Shown here piece by piece: positions 1 through 8,537 of a DNA stretch of 64,000 nucleotides. A model generated the notes under the pieces. The model was given only the letters and a program-made list of their open reading frames with translations, did not search any database and was not told where the DNA came from. Each line of letters starts with the position of its first letter. Within the stretch, counting starts at the first letter, position 1. A program made the position numbers and the translations under genes. This stretch comes from Marinobacterium iners (GTDB lineage: Bacteria > Pseudomonadota > Gammaproteobacteria > Pseudomonadales > Balneatricaceae). The stretch lies in NCBI RefSeq assembly GCF_017310015.1, contig NZ_CP022297.1, positions 2,790,001 through 2,854,000 of the forward strand, written 5' to 3'.

Positions 1-284
1 GATGCCTTGCCCTGTCATCCCTGCGTGCCACTGAAGCCGCGCAGGCACGACTGGATGGCCAGCACCTCTCCTGCCTGCGGGGTCATCGCAAGGACACGGG
101 CGAAGAGATTGCCCTTTTCCCCGGCGAAGTGCCCGTTGAACTGCCTCGCGCCGAAGACTGGAACAGTGACCGTTTCCGCTTTGTCGACTTTGCCCCCCGC
201 CCCCTGCCGTCAGGCTCGCTCAAACCCGAGCACCACATTCGGCTGGATCAGGCGATCGAATACCTGTTGGGAGACCTGTTCTGA
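1..284 (+). CDS. ycjX: YcjX-family P-loop protein, C-terminal end (partial)
   Basis: This is the last 93 codons of a gene that starts before the window; the reading frame begins at base 3 and ends with TGA at 282-284. The translation ends in HIRLDQAIEYLLGDLF, which matches the conserved tail of YcjX (DUF463) proteins, predicted ATP/GTP-binding stress proteins. The stop codon shares one base with the ATG of the following ycjF gene, which is the standard ycjX-ycjF arrangement and supports the call. The P-loop part lies outside the window. Confidence 0.8.
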   Translation, partial: CLALSSLRATEAAQARLDGQHLSCLRGHRKDTGEEIALFPGEVPVELPRAEDWNSDRFRFVDFAPRPLPSGSLKPEHHIRLDQAIEYLLGDLF

Positions 285-1327
285 TGCGTGATACACCTAA
301 ATGGCAACGCCCTATCGAGCTACCGCCCGAGGCGATGGCAGCCGATCCAGCCGAACATCCCCCGCACCAGCCAGCTCGAGATATCCCGCTGGACAAGACC
401 CAGACTGTTGAAGATGACACCTCTTTGGAGCTACCTCCCCCGCCGCCTCAGAGCAATATACGCAGTAGAGGTTGGTTAGTGCCCCTGTTGGGAACGTTGG
501 TCGTTTTGGCCATCGGTGCCGAGTTGTACCGACTGATCAGCTGGAGCATATCCATTCACCCCCTGCTGGGCGGTGCCTTCAGCCTGCTGACGCTGCTACT
601 GATGCTTGTGGTCGGTATCGAAATCAGGCGAGGCCTCAGTGGCAGCCGCCAATTGCGACAGGTACAAGGTCTGCAGCAACAGGCTGAAGCCCTGTTGCAA
701 CAGACCAGTTATGGCGACAGCACAGCACTGCTGCATCAACTGGAGCAGCGCTACCACCACACGGCGCTGAAGAACGAGTTACAAGGTGCCATCACACAGC
801 TCGACAGCAGCTACAACGACCGGGAGATTATTCAGTACCTGAGCCGACACGCCCTGAATCAAGCCGACCGCACCGCCCAGCGCTGCGTTCAACGCTACAG
901 TGTGGAATCGGGTGTCATGGTCGCACTGAGCCCCTGGGCCAGTTTCGATATGCTGCTGGTCGCCTGGCGCAACCTGCGCATGATTCGTGAAATCGCCACG
1001 GTGTATGGCATCGCGCCGGGGCTACTGACCCAAGGCAAATTACTGAAGCAGGTTCTGCAAAACCTGGCATTTGCCGGCGCCAGTGAAGTGGCAATGGATG
1101 CAGGCTCTGCGCTGTTGGGCAGCTCATTGACATCAAGCCTGTCAGCAAGGGCCGGGCAAGGGATAGGCGCTGGCCTCTTTACCGCTCGGACCGGCCTGAT
1201 GACCATCAAGCTCTGCCGGCCCCTGCCTGAACCCGACCGGCCAAAAAACATGCTGCAGCAGATTGCCAAAGGCATTGTACACAGATTGACAAGCGGCAAG
1301 CCGGAGACCGGTACGGACCGAAAATGA
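284..1327 (+). CDS. ycjF: YcjF/TIGR01620 family inner membrane protein (DUF697)
   Basis: A 347-residue protein whose ATG overlaps the ycjX stop (TGATG). The first 60 residues are polar and proline-rich. Two hydrophobic stretches near residues 64-84 and 92-113 look like membrane segments. The C-terminal half carries the DUF697 pattern, including GLFTARTGLMTIKLCRPLP near residues 297-315. The length is close to that of E. coli YcjF. The biochemical role is unknown; the E. coli ycjX-ycjF genes belong to the phage-shock/sigma-54 region. The overlap implies translational coupling with ycjX. Confidence 0.85.
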   Translation: MRDTPKWQRPIELPPEAMAADPAEHPPHQPARDIPLDKTQTVEDDTSLELPPPPPQSNIRSRGWLVPLLGTLVVLAIGAELYRLISWSISIHPLLGGAFSLLTLLLMLVVGIEIRRGLSGSRQLRQVQGLQQQAEALLQQTSYGDSTALLHQLEQRYHHTALKNELQGAITQLDSSYNDREIIQYLSRHALNQADRTAQRCVQRYSVESGVMVALSPWASFDMLLVAWRNLRMIREIATVYGIAPGLLTQGKLLKQVLQNLAFAGASEVAMDAGSALLGSSLTSSLSARAGQGIGAGLFTARTGLMTIKLCRPLPEPDRPKNMLQQIAKGIVHRLTSGKPETGTDRK

Positions 1328-1359
1328 TGAGCGTTTGAAAAGAGATAAAACAGATGATG

Positions 1360-1472
1360 GGGGCGGCTCCACCAGCCACATCCCGGCACACGAGTCGACC
1401 GCTGTGGCTGCTCCCTTCCGGGCCTGACCAGGTTCACGGTGTATCGTTGCGAGAGGACCAGCAGAACCGCCA
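1360..1472 (-). ncRNA. ffs: 4.5S RNA, signal recognition particle RNA
   Basis: Read on the minus strand, this stretch matches the bacterial SRP RNA. It contains the conserved apical part CAGGCCCGGAAGGGAGCAGC with its GGAA tetraloop, followed by the strand GTGTGCCGGGATGTGGCTGG. The two ends, GGCGGTTCTGCTGG and GGCTGGTGGAGCCGCC, can pair to close a hairpin of about 112 nt, the size of E. coli 4.5S RNA. The RNA binds Ffh and targets inner membrane proteins. A good sigma-70 promoter lies upstream at 1512-1540, implying a 5' leader of about 35 nt that would be removed, as in E. coli. End positions are good to a few bases. Confidence 0.93.
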
Positions 1473-1511
1473 TAACGCGGCATTATGCCCTGTCTCAAAA
1501 GACAGGCGCGC

Positions 1512-1540
1512 AGTATAAGCATCCGTGACCAGGATTGCAA
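1512..1540 (-). promoter_or_regulatory. sigma-70 promoter of ffs
   Basis: On the minus strand TTGCAA (1535-1540) and TATACT (1512-1517) are separated by exactly 17 bases. Transcription would start near 1505, upstream of the mature SRP RNA end at about 1472. The leader contains a small hairpin, CCTGTC/GACAGG. Confidence 0.65.
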
Positions 1541-1556
1541 ACGCTCCCGCCCCCGA

Positions 1557-2168
1557 TCAAGGCACCACAACGCGCACGGCCAGACCGATCAGCACCACAC
1601 CGGTCAACTGCTCTACCCGCTTAAGGTGGCGCCGCAGCCAGGCCAGCAGGTGCGACTGGGAAAACAGCAAAGCCACCAGCGAATACCAGAGGCCATCTAC
1701 AACGGTTGCCGTTGCCACCATCAGCAACTGGTCACTCAGCGTCTGATCTGCAGTAACGAACTGAGAGAACAGCGCAGTAAAAAACACCGCCAGCTTGGGG
1801 TTCAGCAGCGAAATTAGTGCCCCGGAACGGGCCGCCTGCCACAGGCTGTCGCGTGCGCCCTGCTCGGCCTGTAGCCCCGGCGCCGATGCATGACGCAGGG
1901 CATTGAACCCCAACCAAACCAGATAGGCAGCCCCCAGCCAGGTCAGAATCTGATAGAGGGTTTCATGACGGCTTACAAGCAGCCCGAGCCCCCACACCGT
2001 TGCCATCGCCCACAGCCCAACCCCCAGCGCATGGGCACACCCGGCAGCTATGCCATGACCCCGACCGTTACTGACGGTTTGACGCAGCACCACCGCAAGG
2101 CTGGGGCCCGGCGACATCGCCCCCAGCACACAGATCAACAGCAACGAAAACCACAACATCAATGACAT
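1557..2168 (-). CDS. LysE/RhtB family amino acid exporter
   Basis: A 203-residue, very hydrophobic protein with about six membrane segments. The N-terminal motif GAMSPGPSLAVVLRQ is the LysE/RhtB family signature; members export amino acids or their derivatives across the inner membrane. The start chosen is the ATG at 2168 because AAGGAGAG stands just upstream. A longer in-frame reading to 2228 lacks such a site and would add a polar extension. The substrate cannot be read from sequence. It is a single gene facing away from its upstream neighbour. Confidence 0.88.
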   Translation of the reverse strand: MSLMLWFSLLLICVLGAMSPGPSLAVVLRQTVSNGRGHGIAAGCAHALGVGLWAMATVWGLGLLVSRHETLYQILTWLGAAYLVWLGFNALRHASAPGLQAEQGARDSLWQAARSGALISLLNPKLAVFFTALFSQFVTADQTLSDQLLMVATATVVDGLWYSLVALLFSQSHLLAWLRRHLKRVEQLTGVVLIGLAVRVVVP

Positions 2169-2289
2169 TACTCTCTCCTTAAAACTCCCTGATGACCCGT
2201 TCAGACCGCTGTCGATCATGCCCGCCAAGGCAGACTATGCTATAGTCGTGCGCCGTTATCACCATGAATCAGGTATCCGAGGGTTCACC

Positions 2290-2835
2290 ATGGCAGGCTC
2301 ACTTCAGGACCAGCTACTCAACGCAGGCCTGGCAAACAAAAAACAGGCCAAACAAGCCAAGGATCTTAAACGCAAACAGTCGAAACAGAAACGGGGCGGA
2401 CAGGCCAGCGTCGATGAAGAACACCAGCGGCGCGAAGCCGTTGAGGCGGCACGGCTGGAAAAGATTGAGCGCGACCGTGAACTGAACCGTCAACGTCAAC
2501 AAGAGCAGGCACATAAAGCGGCCCAGGCCGAAGTCCGCCAGCTGATCGAGACTCATCGACTGCCTTTGTCGCCCAAGGCTGAGTTGCGCTACAACTTTGT
2601 ACACGGCACCACCATCCGCCATCTCTATCTTGAGCAGAAACAGATCGACCAGCTTGCCCGCGGCCAGTTGCGTATTGCCGTACTCGACAATGGCTACCAC
2701 CTAATCCCGGCCGAAGTCGTTGAGCGTATCGAAGCACGCATGCAGGATGTTGTTCTGCCACGCCCTGTGGACGACACCCCTGAGCCGGATGACCCCTATG
2801 CCGATTATCAGATTCCCGACGATCTGATGTGGTAA
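2290..2835 (+). CDS. DUF2058 family protein (YaiL-like)
   Basis: A 181-residue cytosolic protein. The first 100 residues are rich in Lys, Arg, Gln and Glu (MAGSLQDQLLNAGLANKKQA then KQAKDLKRKQSKQKRG) and likely form a helical, nucleic-acid-binding or coiled segment. The C-terminal half, with YNFVHGTTIRHLYL, is the DUF2058 beta domain. E. coli YaiL is the named relative; its function is not established. The start at 2290 matches the family N-terminus; an in-frame extension to 2218 is not conserved in character. Confidence 0.85.
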   Translation: MAGSLQDQLLNAGLANKKQAKQAKDLKRKQSKQKRGGQASVDEEHQRREAVEAARLEKIERDRELNRQRQQEQAHKAAQAEVRQLIETHRLPLSPKAELRYNFVHGTTIRHLYLEQKQIDQLARGQLRIAVLDNGYHLIPAEVVERIEARMQDVVLPRPVDDTPEPDDPYADYQIPDDLMW

Positions 2836-2936
2836 TCACTGCGGGCCTGACGCCGATCAGGCCTTGCCTCTGTCCTCATCCTGCAACAACTGATACGCTC
2901 AGTCCAAAAATCCCCACCAATGGCAGGACAATGCGG

Positions 2937-3740
2937 ATGAGTACCCTGGGTGTCAGTGAACTGAACATACTGCTGGTCGAGCCTTCCGCCATGCAGCGCA
3001 AAATCATGATTCAGCAGCTGCAGGATGAGCAGGTCATGGCAATCGATACCGCCGCCAACCTGCATGAGGCGCTGGAGAAGATCATGAAGGTAAAACCCGA
3101 CTTGGTGATCAGTGCTTTGCACTATGACGATGGCAGCGCAGTTGAGCTGCTGGGTGCCATTCGTCGCTTACCGGAGCTGGCCGACCTGCCGTTCATGCTT
3201 GTATCGAGCGAGACCCGCAAGCCACAGCTGGAAGTGTTCAAGCAGTCTGGCGTGGTCGCCATACTGCCCAAGCCTTTTACCCGTCAGCATCTTGGGTCCG
3301 CCTTGAATGCTACCCTGGATCTGCTGGGCAAGGATGAGCTGGAGCTGGAGTTCTATGACGTGGAAAGCCTGCGGGTGCTGATCGTGGACGACAGCCGTAT
3401 GGCACGCAAGCTGATCCATCGTGTGCTGCACAATCTGGGCATCGTACACCTGCTGGAAGCGGCGGACGGGCGCGAAGCGATCGAGCTGCTGCAGCGTGAA
3501 ACGGTCGACCTGGTGGTCACCGACTACAACATGCCGGAAGTGAATGGACTGGAGCTGGCTGAATTCATTCGAAGCTCTGAACTTCACTCTCACCTGCCGA
3601 TTCTGATGGTGACCTCGGAGGCCAATGAAACCCACCTGAGTCATGTCGAGCATGCGGGTGTAAACGCGCTCACTGACAAGCCGTTTGAACCCGAAACAGT
3701 CAAACGGCTTCTGGTGCGCCTGCTGGATCAGTCAGAGTAA
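2937..3740 (+). CDS. response regulator with two receiver domains, first one degenerate
   Basis: A 267-residue protein made only of two CheY-like receiver domains, with no output domain. The second (residues ~140-260) keeps the acidic pair (LIVDDSRMARK), the phospho-acceptor Asp (VVTDYNMPEVNG), the Ser/Thr switch (VTSEA) and Lys (DKPF). The first (residues ~8-125) has VEPS in place of the acidic pair and Ala where the acceptor Asp should be (DLVISALHYDD), although it keeps PKPF. It therefore probably cannot be phosphorylated and may serve for docking. The start at 2937 is best placed for AGGA at 2924-2927; ATG at 2931 is an alternative. Its 3' end overlaps that of the convergent dadX by 13 bases. 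Confidence 0.85.
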   Translation: MSTLGVSELNILLVEPSAMQRKIMIQQLQDEQVMAIDTAANLHEALEKIMKVKPDLVISALHYDDGSAVELLGAIRRLPELADLPFMLVSSETRKPQLEVFKQSGVVAILPKPFTRQHLGSALNATLDLLGKDELELEFYDVESLRVLIVDDSRMARKLIHRVLHNLGIVHLLEAADGREAIELLQRETVDLVVTDYNMPEVNGLELAEFIRSSELHSHLPILMVTSEANETHLSHVEHAGVNALTDKPFEPETVKRLLVRLLDQSE

Positions 3741-4807
3741 ACGCGCGGTACACGTGGGGTCAGGCAGGTCAGCAACGTGTAGGGGATGGTATCGCACCAC
3801 TGCGCCACTTCAGACACCGGCAACCTCTGCCCCCAAAGCTCTACCCGGCTGCCGATATCTGCCTGCGGGATATCGGTCAGATCAACCGTCAGCATATCCA
3901 TCGATACCCGGCCTGCCAGTGATGTTCTGACGCCTTCGACCAGCACGGGTGTACCGTTACGGGCATGACGCGGGTAACCGTCGCCGTAGCCCATGGCCAC
4001 GGTACCGATACGGCGCGTACGATCACAACTGAACGTCGCACCATAGCCCACCGTCTCACCCGCCGGCACTTCTCGCACTGCGATTATCTCGGAGCTGAGC
4101 GTCATACCGGCCCGCAGCTGATCCGCCACCGGGTTCGACTCACCAAAAGGCGTTGTTCCATAGAGCATGATGCCGGGGCGCAGCCACTGTCGGTGTGCCT
4201 CAGGCCATGCCATCACGGCAGCGGAATTCGACAGGCTTGCCCCCAAACCAAGTTGCGCCGCAACCCGATCAAAACAGCCCAGCTGGTCGCGGGTCATCGG
4301 CAATGACGGCTCATCTGAGCGGGCAAAGTGGGTCATCAGTAACACCTCACTCACCACTTCACATTGACGCAGACGCGCCACCAGCGACTCAACCTGATCG
4401 GGTGCCACACCCAGGCGGTGCATGCCGGTATCCAGCTTGAGCCACACCGGGAAACGCGCCGGGCTGCTGAACTGCTCCAGCCAACGTACCTGATGCTCAC
4501 TGTGCAGTGCAGGCCAGAAACCGTGCTCGGCGATCAATGGCAACTCGTCCGCATCAAAGCAGCCTTCCAGCAGAATGATCGGCTGGCGCAGCCCGGCTTC
4601 ACGCAGCTCCATTGCCTCCTCAATGCAGGCAACGCCAAAAGCATCAGCATCATTGGCCAATGCACGCGCCACCGGCACTGCACCGTGGCCATAGGCGTTC
4701 GCCTTGACGATGGCAGCCGCCATCGCCGTTGGCGCCTGTACCTTGGCCAGGCGGTAGTTGTGAACGATCGCATCCAGATGGATATCCGCGCGCACTTTGC
4801 GGCTCAT
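3728..4807 (-). CDS. dadX: alanine racemase, catabolic type
   Basis: A 359-residue fold-type III PLP enzyme that interconverts L- and D-alanine. The PLP lysine lies in AIVKANAYGHG at about residue 35, and the conserved GETVGYGATFSCD segment carries the second catalytic base, Tyr. Length is typical of Alr/DadX. It is the last gene of a leftward run dadA-ridA-dadX, so it most likely serves catabolism: the racemase makes D-alanine, which DadA oxidises. Biosynthetic Alr is the alternative name, but the operon argues for dadX. Confidence 0.92.
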   Translation of the reverse strand: MSRKVRADIHLDAIVHNYRLAKVQAPTAMAAAIVKANAYGHGAVPVARALANDADAFGVACIEEAMELREAGLRQPIILLEGCFDADELPLIAEHGFWPALHSEHQVRWLEQFSSPARFPVWLKLDTGMHRLGVAPDQVESLVARLRQCEVVSEVLLMTHFARSDEPSLPMTRDQLGCFDRVAAQLGLGASLSNSAAVMAWPEAHRQWLRPGIMLYGTTPFGESNPVADQLRAGMTLSSEIIAVREVPAGETVGYGATFSCDRTRRIGTVAMGYGDGYPRHARNGTPVLVEGVRTSLAGRVSMDMLTVDLTDIPQADIGSRVELWGQRLPVSEVAQWCDTIPYTLLTCLTPRVPRVYSD

Positions 4808-4831
4808 GCCCTGCCCTCCACCGGCTGCCTG

Positions 4832-5221
4832 TCAGTCCTTTAACACCATGATCGCTTCCACTTCGATATCGGCATCCTTGGGAAGCGCCTTGACGGCGTA
4901 GGCCGCACGGGCCGGATAGGGTTCGCTGAAGTATCGCGCCATCACTTCATTTACCTGTGCAAAATACTCAAGATCAGACAACAGGATCGTCACCTTGGCG
5001 AAGTCACCCAGTGAACCACCGGCCGCTTCCGCTACGGCTTTCAGGTTTTCAAATACCCGCACCGCCTGAGCCTCGAATGAGTCGGTCACCATCTCCATAG
5101 TCGCCGGATCCAGCGGAATCTGGCCCGAAAGATACACGGTGTTGCCAACACGAACCGCCTGAGAGTAGGTGCCGATGGCGGCCGGAGCGTTTTCAGTGCT
5201 GATGATGCTGCGATTGGACAT
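4832..5221 (-). CDS. ridA: RidA family reactive intermediate deaminase
   Basis: A 129-residue protein with the YjgF/RidA family pattern, starting SIISTENAPAAIGTYSQAV and containing YLSGQIPLDP and YPARAAYAVKALPKDADIE. The Arg in YPARAAY is the conserved substrate-binding residue. RidA hydrolyses 2-aminoacrylate and other enamine/imine intermediates produced by PLP and flavin amino acid enzymes. Its place between dadA and dadX fits: DadA releases an imine and DadX is a PLP enzyme that such intermediates can damage. Confidence 0.92.
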   Translation of the reverse strand: MSNRSIISTENAPAAIGTYSQAVRVGNTVYLSGQIPLDPATMEMVTDSFEAQAVRVFENLKAVAEAAGGSLGDFAKVTILLSDLEYFAQVNEVMARYFSEPYPARAAYAVKALPKDADIEVEAIMVLKD

Positions 5222-5301
5222 GTTATTTTCCTGTGTTTGATGATAAATGGAATCGGCAGACTATAGCGCAAATTGCCTCTACTGCCAGAGAATGCTGTGT
5301 T

Positions 5302-6558
5302 TCAACCGGCGTAACGGTCAAGGCTCAGCCCCTCCGTTTCAATTGCCGGCGTCTGACCACAGATTATATCGGTGATATAGCGGGCAGAGCCAAGTGACAT
5401 GGTCCACCCCAGCGTACCGTGGCCGGTATTCAGAAACAGCTCGGGATAACCCGTTGGGCCCAGAATCGGGGTACCATCCGGCGTCATCGGTCGCAGCCCT
5501 GTCCACAGCTCGGCCTGCGACGGGTCTCCACTGCCACCGAAAAGGTCGTTGACTACAAATTCCACATTGGCGCGCCGGCTCTCGGGCGTAGACAGATCAT
5601 AACCTGTCAGCTCTGCCGTTCCCCCTACACGAATGCGATCACCCAACCGGCTGACCGCAACCTTGTAGGTCTCATCCATTACCGTTGATTCCGGTGCTCT
5701 CGATGCATCCTTAATCGGGATGGTGAGCGAGAACCCCTTAACCGGGTAGATTGGCAAACGCATCCCCAAAGGCTTAAGCAATTGGGGACTGTAGCTGCCA
5801 AGCGCCACCAGATAGCGATCACCCCGTACGTCACCGCCCGAGGTCTTAACGCCTTTGATTCTCCCCTGCTCGGCCTCAATAGCATCGATGGTTGTATCAA
5901 ACCTGAACTCTACCCCCAACGCTTCACAGCGTTTTGCCAGTGCCTGAGTGAACAGAAAGCAGTCGCCGGTTTCGTCACCGGGCAAACGCAAACCGCCAAC
6001 CAGCTTGTCACGCACATGTGCGAGGGCTGGCTCATGTTGCAGTATTCCCTCTCGGTTCAGCGATTCATAGGCAACGCCGCAGGATTCCAGAATACGGATA
6101 TCCTCAAGCGAGGCATCAAGCTGCTTTTGGCTTCGAAAAAGTTGAATCAGCCCCTGAGCCCGGTTGTCATACTCGATACCGGTTTCCCGGCGCAGCTCGA
6201 TAAAACAGTCTCGGCTATATTCTGCGATACGCAGCATGCGCGACTTGTTACGGGCATAGGCTGACCGGGTACAGTTTGAGAGCATACTGACCAGCCAGCG
6301 CAACATGGCAGGATCCAGACGTGGCGCCACACGCAGGGGCGCCAGATCCTGCAACATCCATTTGATCGCCTTCAGCGGCACGCCGGGGGCCGCCCAAGGG
6401 GCCGAATATCCCGGTGATATCTGGCCAGCATTGGCATGACTGGTTTCCAGTGCCGACTCCGGCTGGCGATCAATCACCACCACCTCATGGCCGGCCTGGG
6501 CCAGATACCAGGCACTGGTCACGCCGATAACGCCACTGCCAAGAATAATCACACGCAT
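5302..6558 (-). CDS. dadA: D-amino acid dehydrogenase
   Basis: A 418-residue FAD enzyme that oxidises D-alanine and other D-amino acids to 2-oxo acids and ammonia, passing electrons to the respiratory chain at the inner membrane. The N-terminal FAD loop is MRVIILGSGVIGVTSAWYLA, followed by NAGQISPGYSAPWAAPGVP, both hallmarks of DadA. The start at 6558 is preceded by GAAGGTG at good spacing; a longer reading to 6588 is unnecessary. First gene of dadA-ridA-dadX. No Lrp-type dadR regulator gene is adjacent, unlike Pseudomonas. Confidence 0.94.
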   Translation of the reverse strand: MRVIILGSGVIGVTSAWYLAQAGHEVVVIDRQPESALETSHANAGQISPGYSAPWAAPGVPLKAIKWMLQDLAPLRVAPRLDPAMLRWLVSMLSNCTRSAYARNKSRMLRIAEYSRDCFIELRRETGIEYDNRAQGLIQLFRSQKQLDASLEDIRILESCGVAYESLNREGILQHEPALAHVRDKLVGGLRLPGDETGDCFLFTQALAKRCEALGVEFRFDTTIDAIEAEQGRIKGVKTSGGDVRGDRYLVALGSYSPQLLKPLGMRLPIYPVKGFSLTIPIKDASRAPESTVMDETYKVAVSRLGDRIRVGGTAELTGYDLSTPESRRANVEFVVNDLFGGSGDPSQAELWTGLRPMTPDGTPILGPTGYPELFLNTGHGTLGWTMSLGSARYITDIICGQTPAIETEGLSLDRYAG

Positions 6559-6963
6559 AGCAACACCTTCATGTTCATCGTTATGCAACAGAAGTCACTA
6601 TTCTGGATCAAAAATGACGCATTTATTTTCCGTATTTATATTTATTTATAGAAAAATAATCTTATAAAAATTCAAAAGCAGATTTTTCAACTGCCATAAA
6701 GAGCATAAGGCAGTGAATACCGCCAGCCACACACAGAGACGAGTACACAGGCACTGAAGTTCGCCAACAAACGTGTCAGTTGATCATAGACTCAAAGATG
6801 AAGTTCAGGACAGAACGAGAACGAAGGTAAAAAAGGAAGGGGGTGGTCCTATTCAGCTGTATCGGATTGGCCCCCACCTAACCGACACAGCCTTTCAGAC
6901 CATAACTCGAAAACCGACTCCGGCTTCCGTTTTTTCCGATTCTAAAGCGAAAGAAAGTGAATT
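6559..6963. other. intergenic region, AT-rich upstream part of dadA
   Basis: About 400 bases without a convincing gene. Positions 6610-6690 are strikingly AT-rich (runs such as TTTATATTTATTTATAG), as expected for the control region of the leftward dad operon. I could not assign a single -35/-10 pair. A 66-codon open frame at 6773-6973 has no family resemblance and runs into the end of the next gene, so it is not called. Confidence 0.5.
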
Positions 6964-7578
6964 TCAAATCTGATCAGACATTCCCAGCAAAATCTGTTCA
7001 ACCTTTTCGCGCAAGCGCGCAAATGGAATCGGTTTGGGTAACACCTCTATACCCCTGCTGATCGCGTCGATACGATCCTGTACCTGTCTCATCCCCAATG
7101 CAGTAACCACAATCAGCTGCATCTGCTGCAGCAGCTCCTGACGCACCAGCGCCTGGATAACACTGAAGCCATCAACATTCGGCAGGTTAAGATCCAGTAT
7201 CAGCAAATCGGGCTCAAAGCGCCCCAACTCCAACAGCCCCTGGTAGCCGTCCACTGACTGGCGCAACTCCACCGGAAGCCCCCAGCTGCGAATAGTCAGG
7301 GCATAGAGCCGCTGCAGCGCGGGCTCATCCTCAATCACCTGCAGCCTTACCGGACGGGTTGGCTCGGGGCGCACCACATCCGCTGCAGCTGTGACAGCCT
7401 CACCACTGCGAATCTTTTCGGCCAAACGCTCAATCGCGCCGAGACTGAAGCGTCGATGTCCGCCTGGTGTCTTCCAGCCATGCAAAATGCCGGCGTCCGC
7501 CCACAGCTGTATGGTCCGAGGGGTTACTCCCAGCAATTCGGCGGCTTTACGACTGGTACACAGGTCTTGGTTTGACAC
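6964..7578 (-). CDS. MerR-type helix-turn-helix fused to a CheY-like receiver
   Basis: A 204-residue predicted transcription regulator with inverted domain order. Residues ~5-60 form a MerR/excisionase-type winged helix (SRKAAELLGVTPRTIQLWAD, then GWKTPGGHRRF). Residues ~80-200 form a receiver with the acidic pair in VIEDEP, the phospho-acceptor in LLILDLNLPNVDG, Thr in VTALG and Lys in PKPI. Most response regulators carry the receiver first. The start codon is GTG at 7578, after GAGAA. No partner kinase gene is adjacent, so the signal is unknown. Confidence 0.85.
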   Translation of the reverse strand: MSNQDLCTSRKAAELLGVTPRTIQLWADAGILHGWKTPGGHRRFSLGAIERLAEKIRSGEAVTAAADVVRPEPTRPVRLQVIEDEPALQRLYALTIRSWGLPVELRQSVDGYQGLLELGRFEPDLLILDLNLPNVDGFSVIQALVRQELLQQMQLIVVTALGMRQVQDRIDAISRGIEVLPKPIPFARLREKVEQILLGMSDQI

Positions 7579-7718
7579 CGAAATTCTCTATCCAGATCAA
7601 TGATTAGAACGGTCTCATGTTAATCCTTTGCCGGCCGTTTGCACAACTAAAGCAACAACAGGCCTTCGCATTTAAAGGGTTTCGGTATAATGGCCCAATT
7701 TAACTCAGGATCATCGCC

Positions 7719-8477
7719 ATGCAACGACTGGATCTGCTGTTGGTGGAGCGCGGCATTGCCGAGACACGCACCCGTGCCCAGCGCCTGATCAAAGAGGGTC
7801 GCGTCGAGGCTGAGCTGGGGCAGTGGCAGCGATTGGACAAACCCTCTTTCAAACTGCCGGTTGACACTCCCGTGCGCGTGGAAAGTAGTGACGAAGACCG
7901 GTTTGTTTCACGCGGCGCTCTCAAGCTGCAGCATGCACTGGCACCACTCAACCCTGGTGTCGAAGGCATCACCGCACTGGATGTAGGCCAGTCCACCGGC
8001 GGTTTTACCGACTGTCTGCTGCAGCACGGTGCTGCCAAAGTCGTTGGCATTGAAGTTGGTCACGATCAGCTGCACCCGCGCCTGCGCCAGGATCCGCGGG
8101 TCATTTGTCTGGAAGGCTATAACGCCCGCGCACTGGAACCGTCACTGCGTGATCACACTCCCGAAGCACTGGGGTTCGAGCTGGCGGTGATGGACGTTTC
8201 ATTCATTTCACAAACTCTGATCCTGCCATCACTCGCCCCTCTACTGCGACCCGAGGGTCTGCTGATTACGCTGGTCAAGCCACAGTTTGAAGCCGGCCCT
8301 GAACATATCGGCAAGGGTGGTCTGGTACGTGACTCCGCCATCTATGAACGGATACGTCAGAAAATTGAAGCCTGTTGCCGCGACAATAACCTTTTACCCT
8401 GTTGGTGGAGCGAAAGCCCAATTACCGGTGGTGATGGCAATCGCGAGTTCCTGCTAGCCGCTCGCCGGTCAGGCTGA
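7719..8477 (+). CDS. tlyA: TlyA family rRNA (cytidine-2'-O)-methyltransferase
   Basis: A 252-residue protein with an N-terminal S4 RNA-binding domain (RLDLLLVERGIAETRTRAQR, residues 2-60) and an FtsJ/RrmJ-type methyltransferase domain. The SAM-binding motif is LDVGQSTGGFTDCLLQHG near residue 86, and the DVSFISQ and VKPQFE motifs follow. In mycobacteria TlyA 2'-O-methylates cytidines in 16S and 23S rRNA. Homologues annotated hemolysin A are the same family. A TATAAT box lies at 7686-7691, just ahead of CAGGA and the ATG. Confidence 0.88.
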   Translation: MQRLDLLLVERGIAETRTRAQRLIKEGRVEAELGQWQRLDKPSFKLPVDTPVRVESSDEDRFVSRGALKLQHALAPLNPGVEGITALDVGQSTGGFTDCLLQHGAAKVVGIEVGHDQLHPRLRQDPRVICLEGYNARALEPSLRDHTPEALGFELAVMDVSFISQTLILPSLAPLLRPEGLLITLVKPQFEAGPEHIGKGGLVRDSAIYERIRQKIEACCRDNNLLPCWWSESPITGGDGNREFLLAARRSG

Positions 8478-8537
8478 CTTGCGCCCATTCCCACCCTGCC
8501 GCACACTGCAAGCGAATTCCGCTAAAGAGGACCGATC

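Noticed and set aside
895..1570. Open frames across the SRP RNA gene and ycjF end on the minus strand
   Set aside because: They overlap the ffs RNA and ycjF, show no family resemblance and lack good ribosome binding sites.
6773..6973. 66-codon frame in the gap upstream of dadA
   Set aside because: No recognisable features, runs into the 3' end of the HTH-receiver gene, and lacks support from a start site.
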